Source: Viola odorata (taxonomy: Eukaryota; Streptophyta; Magnoliopsida; Malpighiales; Violaceae). From it: a stretch of 64,000 nucleotides of DNA. Below are positions 45,017 through 57,590 of the stretch, in pieces. Position 1 is the stretch's first letter. Each line of letters opens with the position of its first letter. The notes below the pieces were generated by a model. The model worked only from the letters and a program-made list of their open reading frames with translations. It ran no database searches and was not told where the DNA came from. The DNA is taken from positions 25,792,078-25,856,077 of the forward strand of contig OY829537.1 in the NCBI GenBank assembly GCA_963691705.1, written 5' to 3'. The position numbers and the translations under genes were made by a program.

Positions 45017-47186
45017 ATGGTTATAACTAGAACCAGGCGATTCCTCTGGAGACCCGTGGATCCAGAAATCGTACAATCATCTAGTATTTTCTCCTGTGAT
45101 GCGGTTTTAAATGCTGAACTGGAGGAAAACGGTATCACTTTCCCTCCTGGATGTGTCCCTACCGTTCCCGAGAGTGACATGCGTCTTCACGATCCATTGT
45201 GGGGGAACTATAGATTAGTTTACTTTAATATGTTCCTCTATGGTTTTTGTCTCCCAGTCCATGCTTCAATAACAGCACTGCTGCGGGAATACAAGCTTAA
45301 TCCTGCCCAGATAACTCCTTCTTCTTGGTGTGGGGTTTATGCCTTTCTTCGCGCTTGCGAGTTGGAGAGCATTCTCACCCCATCTCTCAATTTATTTCGC
45401 AAATTCTTTAGCATGACCTGTCACGATTGTTTAGTCAGTATCACTCCAAGGTGGGATGATGCGTTTGTGCAGTCATTCTGGCAGCATTTTTGTGGCTTTG
45501 AGAGGGCTATGGCTGACTGGAAAAACAACTTCTTCATTCTTGAGCTACCGTCCCGTTGGTGGCGCCAGGGTTTTAATCAAGAGCTTATAGGTCCCCTTTG
45601 GGCAAACCCAGTGGTGCTGTCTAGAAGCGAGCTGGATCAAGCTAACGCTTTGCTGGATAAGAATACACGTTATCGCATCCGGGAGTTCGCCTCATACAAG
45701 CTTCTGAACGAGTGCGTTATGGGTAAGTTTGTCTTTCTTCACGTTTCCCCTTTTTCACTTATTTGTTGTTCTCATACATTCTCTTATTAGGAGACGTTGA
45801 TGGTCAGTCATCAGGAGGAGCTAATGCTCCTTTGAATGTGATGCCGCTTAGAACTATACCGGCCTCTCCTCCTGCCGCGCATTCCAGTCATCAGGGCGTT
45901 CCACCCAAAAGGGGAAAAACTAAGACAGTCGCTGGGAGAGGACGGGGGCGCGGCATTTCTGCACGAGCTTCTCGCTTTATTGACAATTGGCTACCGCCTC
46001 GATGCGGAGGGATAAATATAAGTCGGCCTTCGACTCGAACAATTGACAGTGACAGCAGTAGCTATAGCGAGGATATGGATGCCAAACCAGACCTTTGTCA
46101 TGCCTCCTCGCTTCAACGAAAGAGACTCAGAGTAGGCATGAATGAGCAGGCTACCGGGGTCTCTTCTGATCATGCTAACGTAACGGCTGCCGTGGCGCCT
46201 GTCATTTCTTCTGTGGCAAGCACTTCTCAACTAGTGAAAGTTGCTGACGTGTCAACTGTCTGCCCTCCTACAGCTGCTAAAGTCTCGTTAGTGGCAGATT
46301 TCCCTCCGCCAGTTAACGTTCCTGACTCTCCCATTTCTCATTGTATTCCAGATGTGGTGGTAACGACTTCTCCAGTTTCTGAGCCGCCGCCCAAGGTTCC
46401 TCCCCAATTTTTTTTCACTTCTATCTCAGAGGTGAGTAATAAAGGCTCTCCTTCGACTCCGATGGTCAATCTCTCTCTTGAAGGCCCCAAAGGGAGTCCG
46501 TGCTATCACATGGATTTGGCGGGATTTGGCGTCAACGGTCTTCGCGCTGCAAGGGTACAAAATCCATTCTCAAGGAACGAATTCACGGTGCCCCTGATAG
46601 GAAAAATGATGAGCTCTTCTACAGAGAAAGAGAAATTCCTTTAGCTTTCTCCAAGGGCTCGTTGTAGTCACATTGTAAATGACTCTCTAGATGTCTTTCG
46701 CTACTTTCATTATGCGATAGAGGCTTTTGACAGTGAACTGCGGGATTCTACTCGCGCAATGTGCGCCTAGAAGGTGCAGCTTGACCGATCGTTAGACCAA
46801 ACGAGGTTGCTAACGCGTCTTTATGAAGATTCACAGAAGGAGCTAAACAGAGAAAAATCTAAAGGGAAAGCGAAAACCGATGTTCTAGAGGCAGAGTTAG
46901 CTTTGGAAAAGAAGAAAAATCTTCTTCGCGAAGAGATGTTGGCTCGAGACAAGGAATTTGCAGGGTTCCGCTGAGGATGGAGCGGTGGAAAAAGAAGGTT
47001 CTGGAGGCCTTCACTTCTGGGTTCACTGCCCATTTCGAGAGTGATTCCTTTGATCCGACCAAGATTGTCGATTATGCCTCTGCCATAATATACAAGGTTA
47101 ATAAAAATAGAGACGACGCGTCTGCCTTAGAGGGAGAGAAGTCTAGTGACGGCGATGGCGGTAGTGCGCAACGGTCTTCCTCTTGA
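45017..47186 (+). pseudogene. Tat accessory gene c, left copy (Transposase_28-like)
   Basis: Exon 1 45017-45722 and exon 2 45791-47186, GT-AG intron in phase with the right copy. N-terminal domain (residues about 45-200): YRLVYFNMFLYGFCLPVHAS, LNPAQITPSSWCGVYAFLRA, NLFRKFFSM, which resembles the Pfam 'putative gypsy type transposon' family found in plant Tat-type elements. Next come basic linkers (PPKRGKTKTVAGRGRGRG, RKRLRV) and a Ser/Pro-rich region, then a conserved NEFTVPLIGKMMSS block and a charged coiled coil (EDSQKELNREKSKGKAK, LEAELALEKKKN). Broken by TAG at 46642, TAG at 46769 and a frameshift near 46970. The intact end is seen in the right copy. Likely a nuclear protein; its role is unknown. 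Confidence 0.75.
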
Positions 47187-47646
47187 TTATTATCTCCTTC
47201 TTATCTGCATTTATTTATTCTTCAATCAATCACTCCCAAAAGACATTTGGCATTGTTCTTCTTGTAATAAGGCTAACACCATGAGATCATTCCTGCTTTT
47301 TCCTCAAACATTGGGTTTTGACGTATTATCGATATTGCTTATGCTTCGTTAACGTTTTTCTGCTATCGCACCGTTTCTTGAGACCGCGTGTCAGAGCTGG
47401 TGCTACTTTTTAGAACATTAAATGCTATGAATCCTCTCATTAATGCGATCAAAAATTAATGATGAGGAGGGACAAGTGTCTTTCTTGTGATGAGGCGTTT
47501 GAGATAGGCACCTTCTAGGGAGTAGCAAGGGCTGAAGCGTCTCCATTTTAAAAGTTGTGTCCTTCGCGCGTGTTGCGTCCTTCCGTTATGCTACCTCACC
47601 ATGTGTCAGTTATTGACTGGTCACGCCCTTTCAACCCCTTTAGGGT

Positions 47647-47655
47647 TATATATAA
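47647..47655 (+). promoter_or_regulatory. TATA box for gene d, left
   Basis: TATATATAA in the context AGGGTTATATATAATGTTTT, identical in the right block at 62018. Confidence 0.65.
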
Positions 47656-47824
47656 TGTTTTTCCCCGCCTTCTTTTTTCTTTTTTATCTCCTTCTTCGCT
47701 CACTGTTTCTTTCTGAAAATAACTCACGCCGCTCCTTCTTCTTTGTTCTGGGATCCCTGGTGTTTCTTCAACAAAGGTACACACATTACTTCCTTCTTTT
47801 ACTTTCTTCTTCTTTTTACTGGTT

Positions 47825-50163
47825 ATGGCGAAGACTCATTCTTCAAAATCTGCTGAGGAGGGAAGTTCCCAAAAATCTGTTGGGGAGGAGAAGATCAATA
47901 ATACACCCACTTCTCTTTACACTTTGCCCCTAGTTCATTGTAGGTTGTCCGATTTCAATGTTCAACTCCCTGAGGGTTACTCTGTTAGTGTTGCTTCTGA
48001 GCCTCTCCGCCTTAATAGTGTATTGCCCGATAATAGTAGGATATCGTATGCCAAGTTATTTGATCATGGGTTTCGGCTCCCCCTTGATCCGCTTGTAAAA
48101 CTGTTGCTGGCCGATTCTGACTTGAATCCGGCTCAACTGAGTCCTAACGCAATTTGCGTTGTTAGTGCTTTTGCGGCGTTATGCCGGTTCAAAGGGATTG
48201 AGTCCCCTTCGCTAGCGTTGCTTCATGATATTTTCCAATTGTATTCTCGCAAAGAGTAATATCAATATCACCCCGCTATGATGATAACTCACTGAAGCCA
48301 TTCACTTGGAAACTCATGGGTATCGAGTCTTCTGTTTCTGGCTGGAAAGAAGGATTGTTTGTTATTAACCTACCCGAGCCCTTGTGGAGAACCGGTTTTA
48401 ACGAAGAAATTAAAGATGGGGCTTGGGGTAGCAGAAAACCACTTTCCGACCCGGAGGATAGTTTGTTAAAGACGCTGATCCAAATGGACTTTAGCGTTGA
48501 CACTCGTAAAGTGGCAAACGGAGTGGAAGTTACAGAGTGTAAAATGGGTGAGTGTTTACCCTTCTTTCTTCGCGTTGATGGGAAATGCTAACGCTAACAT
48601 TTTTTCATAAATATGCAGTGGTTCCGCTCGGTTGGGAGCCTGAATATATTCGGAGGAAAAGGAAAAGGGAGCAAAAGAAAAGGGAGCAAGCTGCCGCCGC
48701 TGCTGCTGCTGCCGCTGAAGGTGGGGCTACCGGTGTTACTTTAGCCACGCCACTTTCTCAAGGAGTTGCCGTCACTATCAGCACTGTTCAAGCGTCGTCT
48801 CCACGAGCGCGTGTCACAAGAAGGAAGAGAAGCAAAAAAGCAACCGCCGTGCCTCCCGCTCTTTCTCAGGCTACCACTTCTTCAGAAGTGTCTGCCGGTT
48901 CAATTCCTTCTGGAATTCCCTTAGTTTCTCCTTCTACTCAGGTACCTTTATCCGTTGCCCCTACTGCTTTCTCCGTTCTTCTGTGGTTTCCTTATTACAT
49001 TTTGTTTCCTTAGGAAATTGGCACCACTTCCACTCATTCTCTTCCTCACGAAGATATGCCGTTTACAAGTGAGCTCGCCGAGCGCCAGAAGAAGGCTCGT
49101 CACAACCTTCAAAATAGCCCGTCGTCATCCGGCGTTAATCCTCCCTTGATAGTTTCCGCGGAAGGTGGCGCACCTTTCGGGCAACCTCAAGGTGCTAACC
49201 CTGTTAGCGATCTCCACGCTTTTGCTGATTCTCCACTCCATTCTACTTCTACCGCTGCAGGTTTTAACTCAGACATGCTGGGTTTTGAGGCACTCAGTGG
49301 TGGTGAGTCTTTTGTCTTTGACGTAGGGGGTTCCGCTAACCACCCTCCTTCTCCTCCTACTCTGTCTTTTGTTCATTTGTCTCCGCCTCCTGCCGTAAGG
49401 GGCAATTCTGCTTCTGACTTGATGGTTGGTGTTACTTCATACGTTCCTCCCAACTTTCCCACTCATCAGGTTAACCTGGGTGGCTTTAGAGAGAAAGCTT
49501 TTCAAGCCTTGGGGGACTGATGGCGCTGAGGCTACTCTTGCATCTACATCTCTATTGGCGGCTCAAATAATGTCGCATCAAGGGGAAAGGGATGTATTTT
49601 TAGCCAAGGGTCACTAGGAGCACATAGATTTGCTTTGTTCTCAGATATTTTCTTCCTTCTGCCATGCCCATTACATGGATGAGGCTAACGCTAGGGAGGC
49701 AGCTGACAATCAAAGGGAAATAGACAGATTAACGACTGAGCGTCAGGGACTTTTGGATGTTGCGACGGCTGCTAAACAAGAGGCAGAAACGGCTAGGCAA
49801 GAGGCAAAGGTTGCTAAGCAAGAGGCGGAGGCTGCCAGGCTTGCGTTAGAAGAAGAGAAACAGAAGGGTACCGTTCTAAGCACACGTCTTTCTGAGGAAG
49901 AGGCCGGGCTAGCGTCAGAAAGGCACAGAAACGCTGAATTATCTGCCGAGCTTAGCCTTTCTGCTGAGAAATATCGTTGGTATCTGAGGGAGGGAGCAAT
50001 GATTATGTCGGAGGGATTCATGCGTAATTATGGGGTGAACTGCCTTCGGGTTGACGTTCTTTCTGAATATTTTGAGGAGAGGTCTTCGCATGTGTCCGAC
50101 GAGGATTTCTATAACGCAAAGGCCGCCAAGCAAAGAGAAAACAACGCGTCAGCCGCTTCTTAG
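47825..50163 (+). pseudogene. Tat accessory gene d, left copy (Transposase_28-like, coiled coil)
   Basis: Three exons: 47825-48547, 48619-48941, 49014-50163. The N-terminal domain SVASEPLRLNSVLPDNSRIS, YAKLFDHGFRLPLDPLVKLL, LNPAQLSPNAICVVSAFAAL matches the Transposase_28-like fold and parallels gene c (NPAQ-TPSSWC-VYAFLR). The middle has a basic segment RRKRKREQKKREQ followed by an alanine run, and Ser/Pro-rich linkers with RQKKARHNLQNSP. After a TAG at 49615 the frame continues into a strong coiled coil (KQEAETARQEAKVAKQEAEA) and a conserved end. Damage: one base lost near 48250 and a frameshift near 49518. The right copy shows the undamaged N-terminus. Confidence 0.75.
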
Positions 50164-50790
50164 GCCTCGCACTTTGCTTTTTGATTTTTGCTGTTGGCAT
50201 GTCTTTATCTATCCTTTGAGGATATTTTGTAATCTTGACAATATCAGCTTTTCTTTAGACCATTGCCTTTTGTCTATAATTTCTTTGTTGATCTTGCCTC
50301 ATGATATTACTGCCATGATATGGTTAGTAAACTTCATTACTAAAATCACAATGATGTGGTCATCGTGCCTTATGCAGTTAATCAACCGTTGCATTTGCAT
50401 GTACACACCATTCATGGGCGCCAAGGTATTTTTGTCTTTAGAGACATAGTATTTCTGCGATAGTCACAATGACTTGTTCTCTGAGGAAGACTTCTTTGCA
50501 GTGTCTCTGCTTGCTCTTTTCTCTGTTGAGAATCAGGAAATTATTTCTTCGTGTCGTATGTCTAACGCTGCATTATCATTATTTCTTTGATGATGTTTCG
50601 AAGGAAAAATCACTATTATTTCCACTCATGTTGTGTATAGCTTGATGCCGCCCTTTGTTGTTAGGGGGATCACTTAGCCTTGCTAAGTTTGTTCATGATA
50701 TTGTTGTTGTGATAGAGACATCTCTCCAGCCCAACTTCACCGGGTATCAACCGCTCGGTTACTGGCTGGGATATCTCTCTTTATTTCAAA
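50164..50790. other. Non-coding stretch between gene d and the repeat array
   Basis: No gene recognised; T-rich, probably 3' UTR of gene d. Confidence 0.4.
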
Positions 50791-50800
50791 TGCCAACGAT

Positions 50801-51305
50801 CGGCTTGGGGCGTGCCTCTTCTTAGTGAGTCATCTGATCAGGACCGGCCATCACAAGGATAGGATTTTCACTCCCAAGCGTTGAAACCTCGCGTCCCTGG
50901 AGCGTGCCTCGTCTTAGTGGTCCGCCTGTTTGAGCACGGTTGCCACAAGGATAGGATTTTTCACTTCCAGGACGGAGTTACTATCTCCTTGGGGTGTGCC
51001 TCATCTTAGTGGCTCATCTGTGTGAGCACGACTACCACAAGGATAGGATTTTCACTCCCAAGGATGCCGGGACGTGCCTCGTCTTAATGGGTCGTCTATG
51101 TAAGCACGGTTGCCACAAGGATAGGATTTTCACTCCAGGGGCCTTGGGGCGTGCCTCATTTTAATGGGCCATCTGTGTTAGCACGGTCACCACAAGGATA
51201 GGATTTTCACTCCCAACGCTGTTTATGCCAGGGCGTGCCTCGTCTTAGTGAGCTGTCTGATCAGGACCAGCCATCACAAGGATAGGATTTTCACTACTGG
51301 CATTC
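50801..51305. repeat. Tandem repeat, six units of about 77-92 bp
   Basis: Units share GGGCGTGCCTCGTCTTAGTG, a GAGCACGG-TGCCACAAGG segment and ATAGGATTTTCACTCCCA. The AAGGATAGG anchors are at 50853, 50945, 51037, 51115, 51192 and 51276. The array lies just downstream of the pol stop (minus sense) and after gene d (plus sense), i.e. between two convergent transcription units. Confidence 0.9.
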
Positions 51306-51397
51306 TTCATTATCTGCATATTATTGGCCACAACGTGCACAAAGAATGCCTTTGATTCATACGTTAGAGCAATGCTAACAATGTCAAACGGGAAAAA

Positions 51398-52812
51398 TCA
51401 GCTTCTAGCATGATATAGTTTCAAACGAGCTATATTCCAAGAGTTTGGTAAGGGAGTACCGTCAAGTGTTTCCAAATGATACGCTCCATTTCCGATGACG
51501 CGGTTGACGCGATATGGCCCGTCCCAATTTGGGCTGAGTTTTCCCATGCGTTGCCCTGCTGCTCGCTTGTCTCTTAGCACTAAATCTCCCACTTTGAGCA
51601 GCCGCTCTTTGCCTTGCCTGTTATGATATTGCGCCATTTTTCTTTTGTAATGCAAGGTTTTCAAGAGAGTCTCCTCTTGTACCTCTGGCAGTGCATCGAG
51701 GTTAGCACGTAACCTTTCCTCATTTATTTCTTCATTGAAATATACCACTCGAAGGCTTAGGGTGACAATTTCTACCGGCGTGACAGCCTCTGTGCCAAAG
51801 GCTAACGCAAAGGGCGTTTCTCCTGTGGTAGTTTTGACGGTCATGCGATAGACCCACATTACATACGATAGTTCGTCTGCCCATTTCTTTTTAGAACCTT
51901 CTAGGTTCATTTTGATGCCACTGAGGATACTGCGATTGGTCACTTCTGCCTGACCATTGGTTTGCGGGTGTGCTACATAAGAGAATCTCTGTTCGATTTG
52001 GAATTCTGCGCACTGATTTCTGAAAAATTGGCTCATGAATTGCGTTTCATTGTCGCTGACCAATATGCGAGGTACCCCAAATCGCATTATGACTTGATAT
52101 TTAAAGAAACGCCGGATTTTTTCCGTGGTAATGTTGGCTACCGCCTCTGCTTCTGCCCATTTCGTGAAATAGTCTACCGCCACGACCACAAATTTTAGTT
52201 GAGACTTGGCTTTTGGAAACGGGCCCAAAATATCGATTCCCCATTTGGCAAACAGGTAAGGAGCGATAATTTATGAGATTTGTACGGCTGACCTTCGAGG
52301 AATCTTAGCGTATTCCTGGCATTTTTGACAAGATTTCACAAAGTTGTGACAGTCTCTGCGAATGGTGGGCCAGTAGAATCCTGACCGAAAGACCTGTGCC
52401 GCTAGGGTGTCACCAACCATGTGCATGCCACATATTCCTTCGTGGATTTCTCGTAAGGTGTGGAGGCCTTCCTGCTCCGTTATGCACTTTGCGGCTGGAT
52501 GAGAGAAACATTTTTGAATCAACTCCCCGTTGTAGTATGTGCATCGTGCCGCTTGTTTCAAAACTTTCCTCTTTTCGGTGTTATCTACTGGCAACTCATC
52601 ATGTTTCAAATATTTCACAACGGGGATTCTCCAATCACTCTCCCCTTCTTCCACACAAAGAGACACTTGTTCTTCCATGAAAGAAGGCACTGGTATCTCA
52701 CCGTAGTGCACATCTTTGGGTATGGAGGCTTCCGGGTTGGCTGCCATTTTAGCAAGATTATCAGCCTCAGCATTATCTTCTTGAGGAATATGCTCGAAGC
52801 AGACTTGAATGC
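51398..52812 (-). pseudogene. Tat integrase
   Basis: Minus-strand frame with an HHCC zinc region (REIHEGICGMHMVGD ... CHNFVKSCQKCQ), the integrase core with catalytic acidic residues in VVVAVDYFTKWAEAEA, ILVSDNETQF and HPQTNGQAEVTNRS, and a C-terminal domain (KVGDLVLRDKRA, LSPNWDGPYRVNRVI). A TAA at 52271-52273 splits it. No chromodomain, as expected for Tat. The frame is shifted by one base from the preceding RNase H at about 52810. Confidence 0.88.
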
Positions 52813-55660
52813 ATTTTTCTGTATTTTCGTTAGCTCACATTTTACTTTTGCAAGATACTGGATCGTGATAGGCTCTCGGGCTTGGGAGTTTCCCAAGACT
52901 TGATCTATTATCTGTTTAGAGTCCCCACGTATCTTTAGCTATGGATCGCGCACCGTTCCTACATCGTGTGTAGTTTCAACAGAGAAACTGTTGCCTATCC
53001 TGAGTCCTGCCAGTAACGCTTCGTACTCAGCCGTGTTGTTAGACAGTGGTTGCAAAATTCTAATGGCATAGCGTATCTGCATGTCATTGGGTCCACTCAT
53101 GAAAATTCCTGCACCGGCTAGCTCTTGATTTTTGGCTCCGTCCACGTGGATGATCCATGTGTCATTATATGTGCCTGGGGACGGGAGATCTGAGTCTTCA
53201 ACTTCCCCTTCTAGTGGGTCCACCGGTGGCTCTTGTGTGAATATGCATTCTGCTATGAAGTCTGCTAACGCTTGGGCTTTGATGGACGGTTTGGCCTTAT
53301 ATTGCAACCCATATTGCTCAAGTTCGATCGCCTAAATCAGCATTCTTCCTGAAGACTCAGGTTTCCTGAAAATTTTCCTCAATGGCTGATCAGTGAGTAC
53401 TACGACAAGATGAGCTTGGAAGTACCGATCCATCTTCCGCGTTGCCTGTACTAGGGCAAACGCTATTTTCTCGATGTGAGCGTACCGTAATTCGGCGTCT
53501 TTCAGTATGTGACTGACAAAGAATACGGGGCGATGAATATATCTATCACTTCGTACGAGGACAGCACTGACCAACTCGTCGGCGACACCCAGATACAAAT
53601 ATAAGGCGTTGTCTGGTTCAGGTCTCATCAGCACCAGGTTGGACGAGAGGTAGGCTTTTATGCCGGCAAACGCTTCTTCATATTCTTCTGTCCACCCAAA
53701 GGGGGCTTTCTTGCGAATGACCTTGAAGAAAGGTAGGCATCTTTCGCCTTGTTTAGAAATAAACCGCCCTAACGCAATGATGCGTCCTGTGAGCTTTTGC
53801 ACTTCTTTGACGGTTCGAGGAGATATCATATCCTAAATCGCCTTTACTTTCGAAGGGTTAGGTTGGATGCCTTTCTGGTTGACCACGTAGCCTAAGAATT
53901 TACCCGTTTGGAATGCAAACATGCATTTACGGGGGTTCAACTTCATCTTGTATTCTCTCATCACGCTGAAAACTTCTTCCAAATCAGCCAAGTGGTCCTC
54001 GCAGCTTCGGCTTTTGACAAGTATATCGTCCACGTAGGCCTCCACCTTTTTCTCAATCTGCTTCTCAAAAAATTTGTTTGACATGCGTTGGAATGTTGCC
54101 CCAGTATTTTTCAATCCAAACGGCATCATTGTATAGCAATAGGTGGCCTTTAGAGTGATGAAGGTGGTCTTTTCTTCGTCCTCCACGGCCATGGGGATTT
54201 GGTGATATCCCGAGTTAGCGTCTAACGAGCTTAGATAGGCATACCCAGCGGTTTGGTCGACCAACTGATCGATTCAAGGAAGAGGATAGCAGTCTTTGGG
54301 ACAGGCATCGTTCAAATCAGTGAAGTCAATGCACATATGCCAATCTCCGTTAGGTTTTGGGACTAAAACAAGATTAGCTAACCACGTCGGGTATTGGACT
54401 TCTCGAATGAAGCCGGCATCCATGAGTTTTGATATCTCTTTCTCGATGGCTACCATCTTTTCTAGAGAGAAAGCTCGCCGCTTTTGCTGAACAGGCTTGG
54501 CATTAGGGTTAACGTTGAGTCAGTGCTCTGCTGTTTCTCGCGAAATTCCAGGCATATCTGATGGTCTCCACGCGAATTCTCCTTTGTATTTATTCAATAA
54601 TCGAGCTAACTGTGCGCTTTCCTCTGGGTTCAATTTTTTGCTAACCAGAAAATTTGCTTCTTTGACTCCGTTAACGGGAATTGACCTCATATTGTCTACT
54701 GGCTGAGTGCGCTTTTCCTCTCTATCCTCAAAGGGATCATCCACTACGCACACGTAACAATCGCAACTCTTTTGGGTCATGAGTAAGTAGCACTCGACAG
54801 CTAACTTATGGTCTCCTTTGATCGAGACCACCCTGTCCCATGAAGGGTATTTCATCTTTAGATGTTTTTGCGATATTGCAGCTCCAAAGCAGTTGAGGTA
54901 TGACCGCCCGAGTATACCATTGTAAGGCAATGACAGGTCTACAACTAAGAATAACAGTTCCTCTGACCGTTTGGACGTATCCTCTCTAAAGTATACTGGT
55001 AGCGATGTAACTCCTGCCACCGGGATTGGGACCCCGTCTACTCCAATTATTGGCTTTTTACAAGGCGTTAGCTCACTGTCAGGACGCTTTATTAGGTTGT
55101 ATGCCTCAAGCGAGAACAGATTGACTGCACTCCTATTGTCAACAAGGGTTCTCCTGACTCCATGGTTGCCGATAACGGGTGTGACTACCAGCGCATCGTT
55201 GTGTGGATAGACAACGCCTTTCTCATCCTCTTCAAAGAACGATAACACCATTCGATCTAACGCGCTTATCGCTTCACTTTTTACTAACGTGCTTTCTCTC
55301 TTATGTTTGTCGCCAGTCGCGGGTGCTGACGCTATGGGTTCGTCGACATATGGAGTGCCTCCTGCTATAATATTGATCATAGGAACATCATCCTCGCTAA
55401 CCACAAATGCTTCTCTATTTCTTCCGATAGGGATGGCATTGGCTCCCGTGGCGTAAGAAGGTACTTGCCTGTCACCAGTCGCCTTATCTGTTGGATTATT
55501 CCTGACTTCCTCCCTTACTTTAGTGGCAAATTCCCCGAGGTAGCCCTCTTCGACTAAGCGCTCTATCGCTAATTTCAATTCTCCGCACACATCCGTGGAG
55601 TGCCCTTTAACTTTATGGAACTTGCAGAATGCATTTCCCTTCCTCCCATAATTACCCCTG
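52813..55660 (-). pseudogene. Tat protease, reverse transcriptase, RNase H and archaeal-type RNase H
   Basis: One frame from the gag C-terminal zinc-like motif (FCKFHKVKGHSTDVC) through an aspartic protease (TLVDNRSAVNLFS; Arg replaces the usual Gly after Asp-Asn), reverse transcriptase (DWHMCIDFTDLNDACPKD, FGLKNTGATFQ, and VEAYVDDILVKS with the YVDD box), a first RNase H (FFVSHILKDAELRYAHIEK, LTDQPLRKIF) and a second RNase H (WIIHVDGAKNQELAGAGI, NNTAEYEALLAGLRIG). The duplicated RNase H marks the Tat lineage. Stops at about 54519, 54272, 53831, 53334 and 52937 are mostly one transition away from CGA, CAG or TGG. Not functional as it stands. Confidence 0.9.
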
Positions 55661-56829
55661 GTTTCACAGGAGCTGGATAGCGGATAGGCAGGTTTCGCTG
55701 TTGAACTATCGCTAAAATTTCTGCTCTTGGAAGTATGAGGGAAGGAAGGTCAGGGTCGTATATTCACCCCTTGGGTGGATCCATTTGCCTTCTGGTAGGG
55801 GAATTCCCGGATCTTCCTCTCGAGAAGTTATCCCTCTGCCGGTTTGAGGTTCTGGGAATGTGGTCTTTTCGTTATCCATAATCATCGGTTGGCCGCGTAT
55901 CAAGAGTTGCTCTAACGCGGGCGTTGGGGGCCGGATGCGTATCTTGGGGTATACTTTGAATTCGTTCCCTATTTTCTTCTTCCATCATTCTCGCATAATT
56001 GTGGGCTTTCAGCCTTAACGCATCTAAAGTCAACGGTGGGTCCACCATTAAAGTATCTCGTAATTTTCCATAACGACAATTACGTTTCAAAGCTTCCACA
56101 GTGAAGTCAATGGTAACCCCTGGCGTTAGCGACATCTCAAGATCAAAACGACTCAGGAAATCCTTCAAGGATTCTTGTGGCTTTCGATGAATATCGAATA
56201 ATGCTGCCGCAGATTTTCTAATAGGGACAGCCGTGCTGAACCGGCTCCGAAATTTAGCTTCCAATTGGGAAAAATTATCAATGGAACCTGCCGGAAGTCC
56301 CTCAAACCAGAGACGTGTTACACCTGATAGTGTCATAACAAAAATTTGACATAACGCGTCGTCACTATGGGTTTGAAACTGTACGATATCTTTCACCTTA
56401 TTGAGGTGAGAAATAGGATCCTTTGTGCCATCATATGATTCTACAGGAAGTTTTACATGCTGATTGACCCTGTGATGCCTCACGCGGTGGCTGAACGGGC
56501 GACAAACGTTATCATCAGGAATCGCCTGCGGTTGATGAGGAGGAGAAGGCTCGTTAAGCTACCTTTGAGCTAGAAAATCATACTCACGATGCCGCCTAGG
56601 AGATCGGCTGCGACTTCTTGGCGTTCGAGTTCGATGTCTCCTGCTACTCGACCTCTCACTGTGCTTAGGAGATGGGTCCCTGAACATCTCATCTCGCCTG
56701 TTATCCTAATGATCTCTATATTCACCGTCCCATCGTTCCCCTTCAGGAACAGGAACTTCCCTTTTATGCTGCTCAGAAGGTTCAGCGCGTCTATGCGCAA
56801 GTTGCATGACATTAACAGGGGCTGATGTC
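55661..56829 (-). pseudogene. Tat gag
   Basis: Minus-strand frame with an Arg/Ser-rich N-terminus (SRSRSPRRHREYDF at about 56590-56640) and the retrotransposon gag core: PVESYDGTKDPISHLNKV, FVMTLSGVTRLWFEGLP, FRSRFSTAVPIRKSAAALF, PQESLKDFLSRFDLEM. Interrupted by TAG codons at about 56707 and 56560 and a TAA at 55872, with a frame change before the protease. The gag start is unclear, close to 56829. Confidence 0.85.
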
Positions 56830-57034
56830 AAAGTGATAAGAATTTGTCTTCTGCCGAAGGATATATGGAGAAAGTGGTCCTCTCAGATCAGTGCCCACGG
56901 CGATCCGCAGTACCTGCAATACGCCGGAGGGGGTCTCTGGCGGAAACACTCCGATGCTTAAGTTAGTATGTGTAGTGAATTTGGCAGAGCTTGGGCCAGT
57001 AATTCGTGCTTACCTTCCTCCTTTGTGGGGGAGG

Positions 57035-57043
57035 TATTTATAG
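57035..57043 (-). promoter_or_regulatory. Minus-strand TATA box for gag-pol
   Basis: CTATAAATA on the minus strand about 210 bp upstream of the start of gag; conserved in the left block. Confidence 0.6.
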
Positions 57044-57390
57044 ATGAAAGAAGCGTTTCCGCGCGAGTAAGTTTGCTAGGGGGCAACCGGTCCCGTCAGG
57101 GGCAGGGGTTTTCCCATGTTGTGGTATACCGTCAGGGTGGTGCGTGGAGACATGGTTGTTACCCAGGCGAGGTAACGGTTGGTGCGTTTCCCTTGGGGTA
57201 GGATGGCACCTCTGGTTGTCCAGAAGGTGGATGTGGGGACCCCCCCTTCGTGATGTCAGCTCTCCTAGCGTTAGCCTCTTAACGGGGGAGATGACAGCCT
57301 TGACCCTACCGTGGAGGTAGGAACAGTGGTTCCGATCTTTCCATGCGGATAAGAGACGAAAATATCCTTGTCGTTAGGTGGATTGTTATC

Positions 57391-57415
57391 ATAAGCCCAA
57401 CTGAAAATGAGCCCG
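57391..57415 (+). promoter_or_regulatory. Repeated motif upstream of gene a, right
   Basis: ATAAGCCCAACTGAAAATGA, repeated as GAGCCCAATTGAAAATGAGT at 58135, i.e. on either side of gene a, as in the left block. Confidence 0.5.
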
Positions 57416-57522
57416 AGTGTTTACCAAGGGCTATCGCCTCTTCTTCATGTGTGAGTTCTCTTCGTACCGGAGCGGCTCTTTGTCAAGAAACGAGCTGACC
57501 CTGACTATACTTGCCCAGGAGC

Positions 57523-57530
57523 TATAAATT
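57523..57530 (+). promoter_or_regulatory. TATA box for gene a, right
   Basis: TATAAATT 68 bp before the ATG. Confidence 0.6.
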
Positions 57531-57590
57531 GAAGCTTCTTTTTATGCGAATTTCTCCACACCTTTTCATCATTTCTTTCCACCTTTCACT

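Larger units (their letters stand above)
56840..57590 (-). repeat. LTR-like block, right (shared LTR)
   Basis: Collinear with 42395-43242. By position it is the 5' LTR for the minus-strand gag-pol and, in a tandem arrangement, the 3' LTR of the next element. I could not find a convincing primer binding site between it and gag. Confidence 0.5.

Noticed and set aside
44113..46230. Minus-strand ORFs opposite genes b and c
   Set aside because: They are shadows of the plus-strand frames, which alone show conservation between the two blocks, TATA boxes and introns.
42395..51300. A single ~9-kb LTR containing genes a-d
   Set aside because: It would explain the two blocks, but their divergence is far too large for LTRs of one element with a still readable gag-pol, and no matching termini or target duplication were seen.
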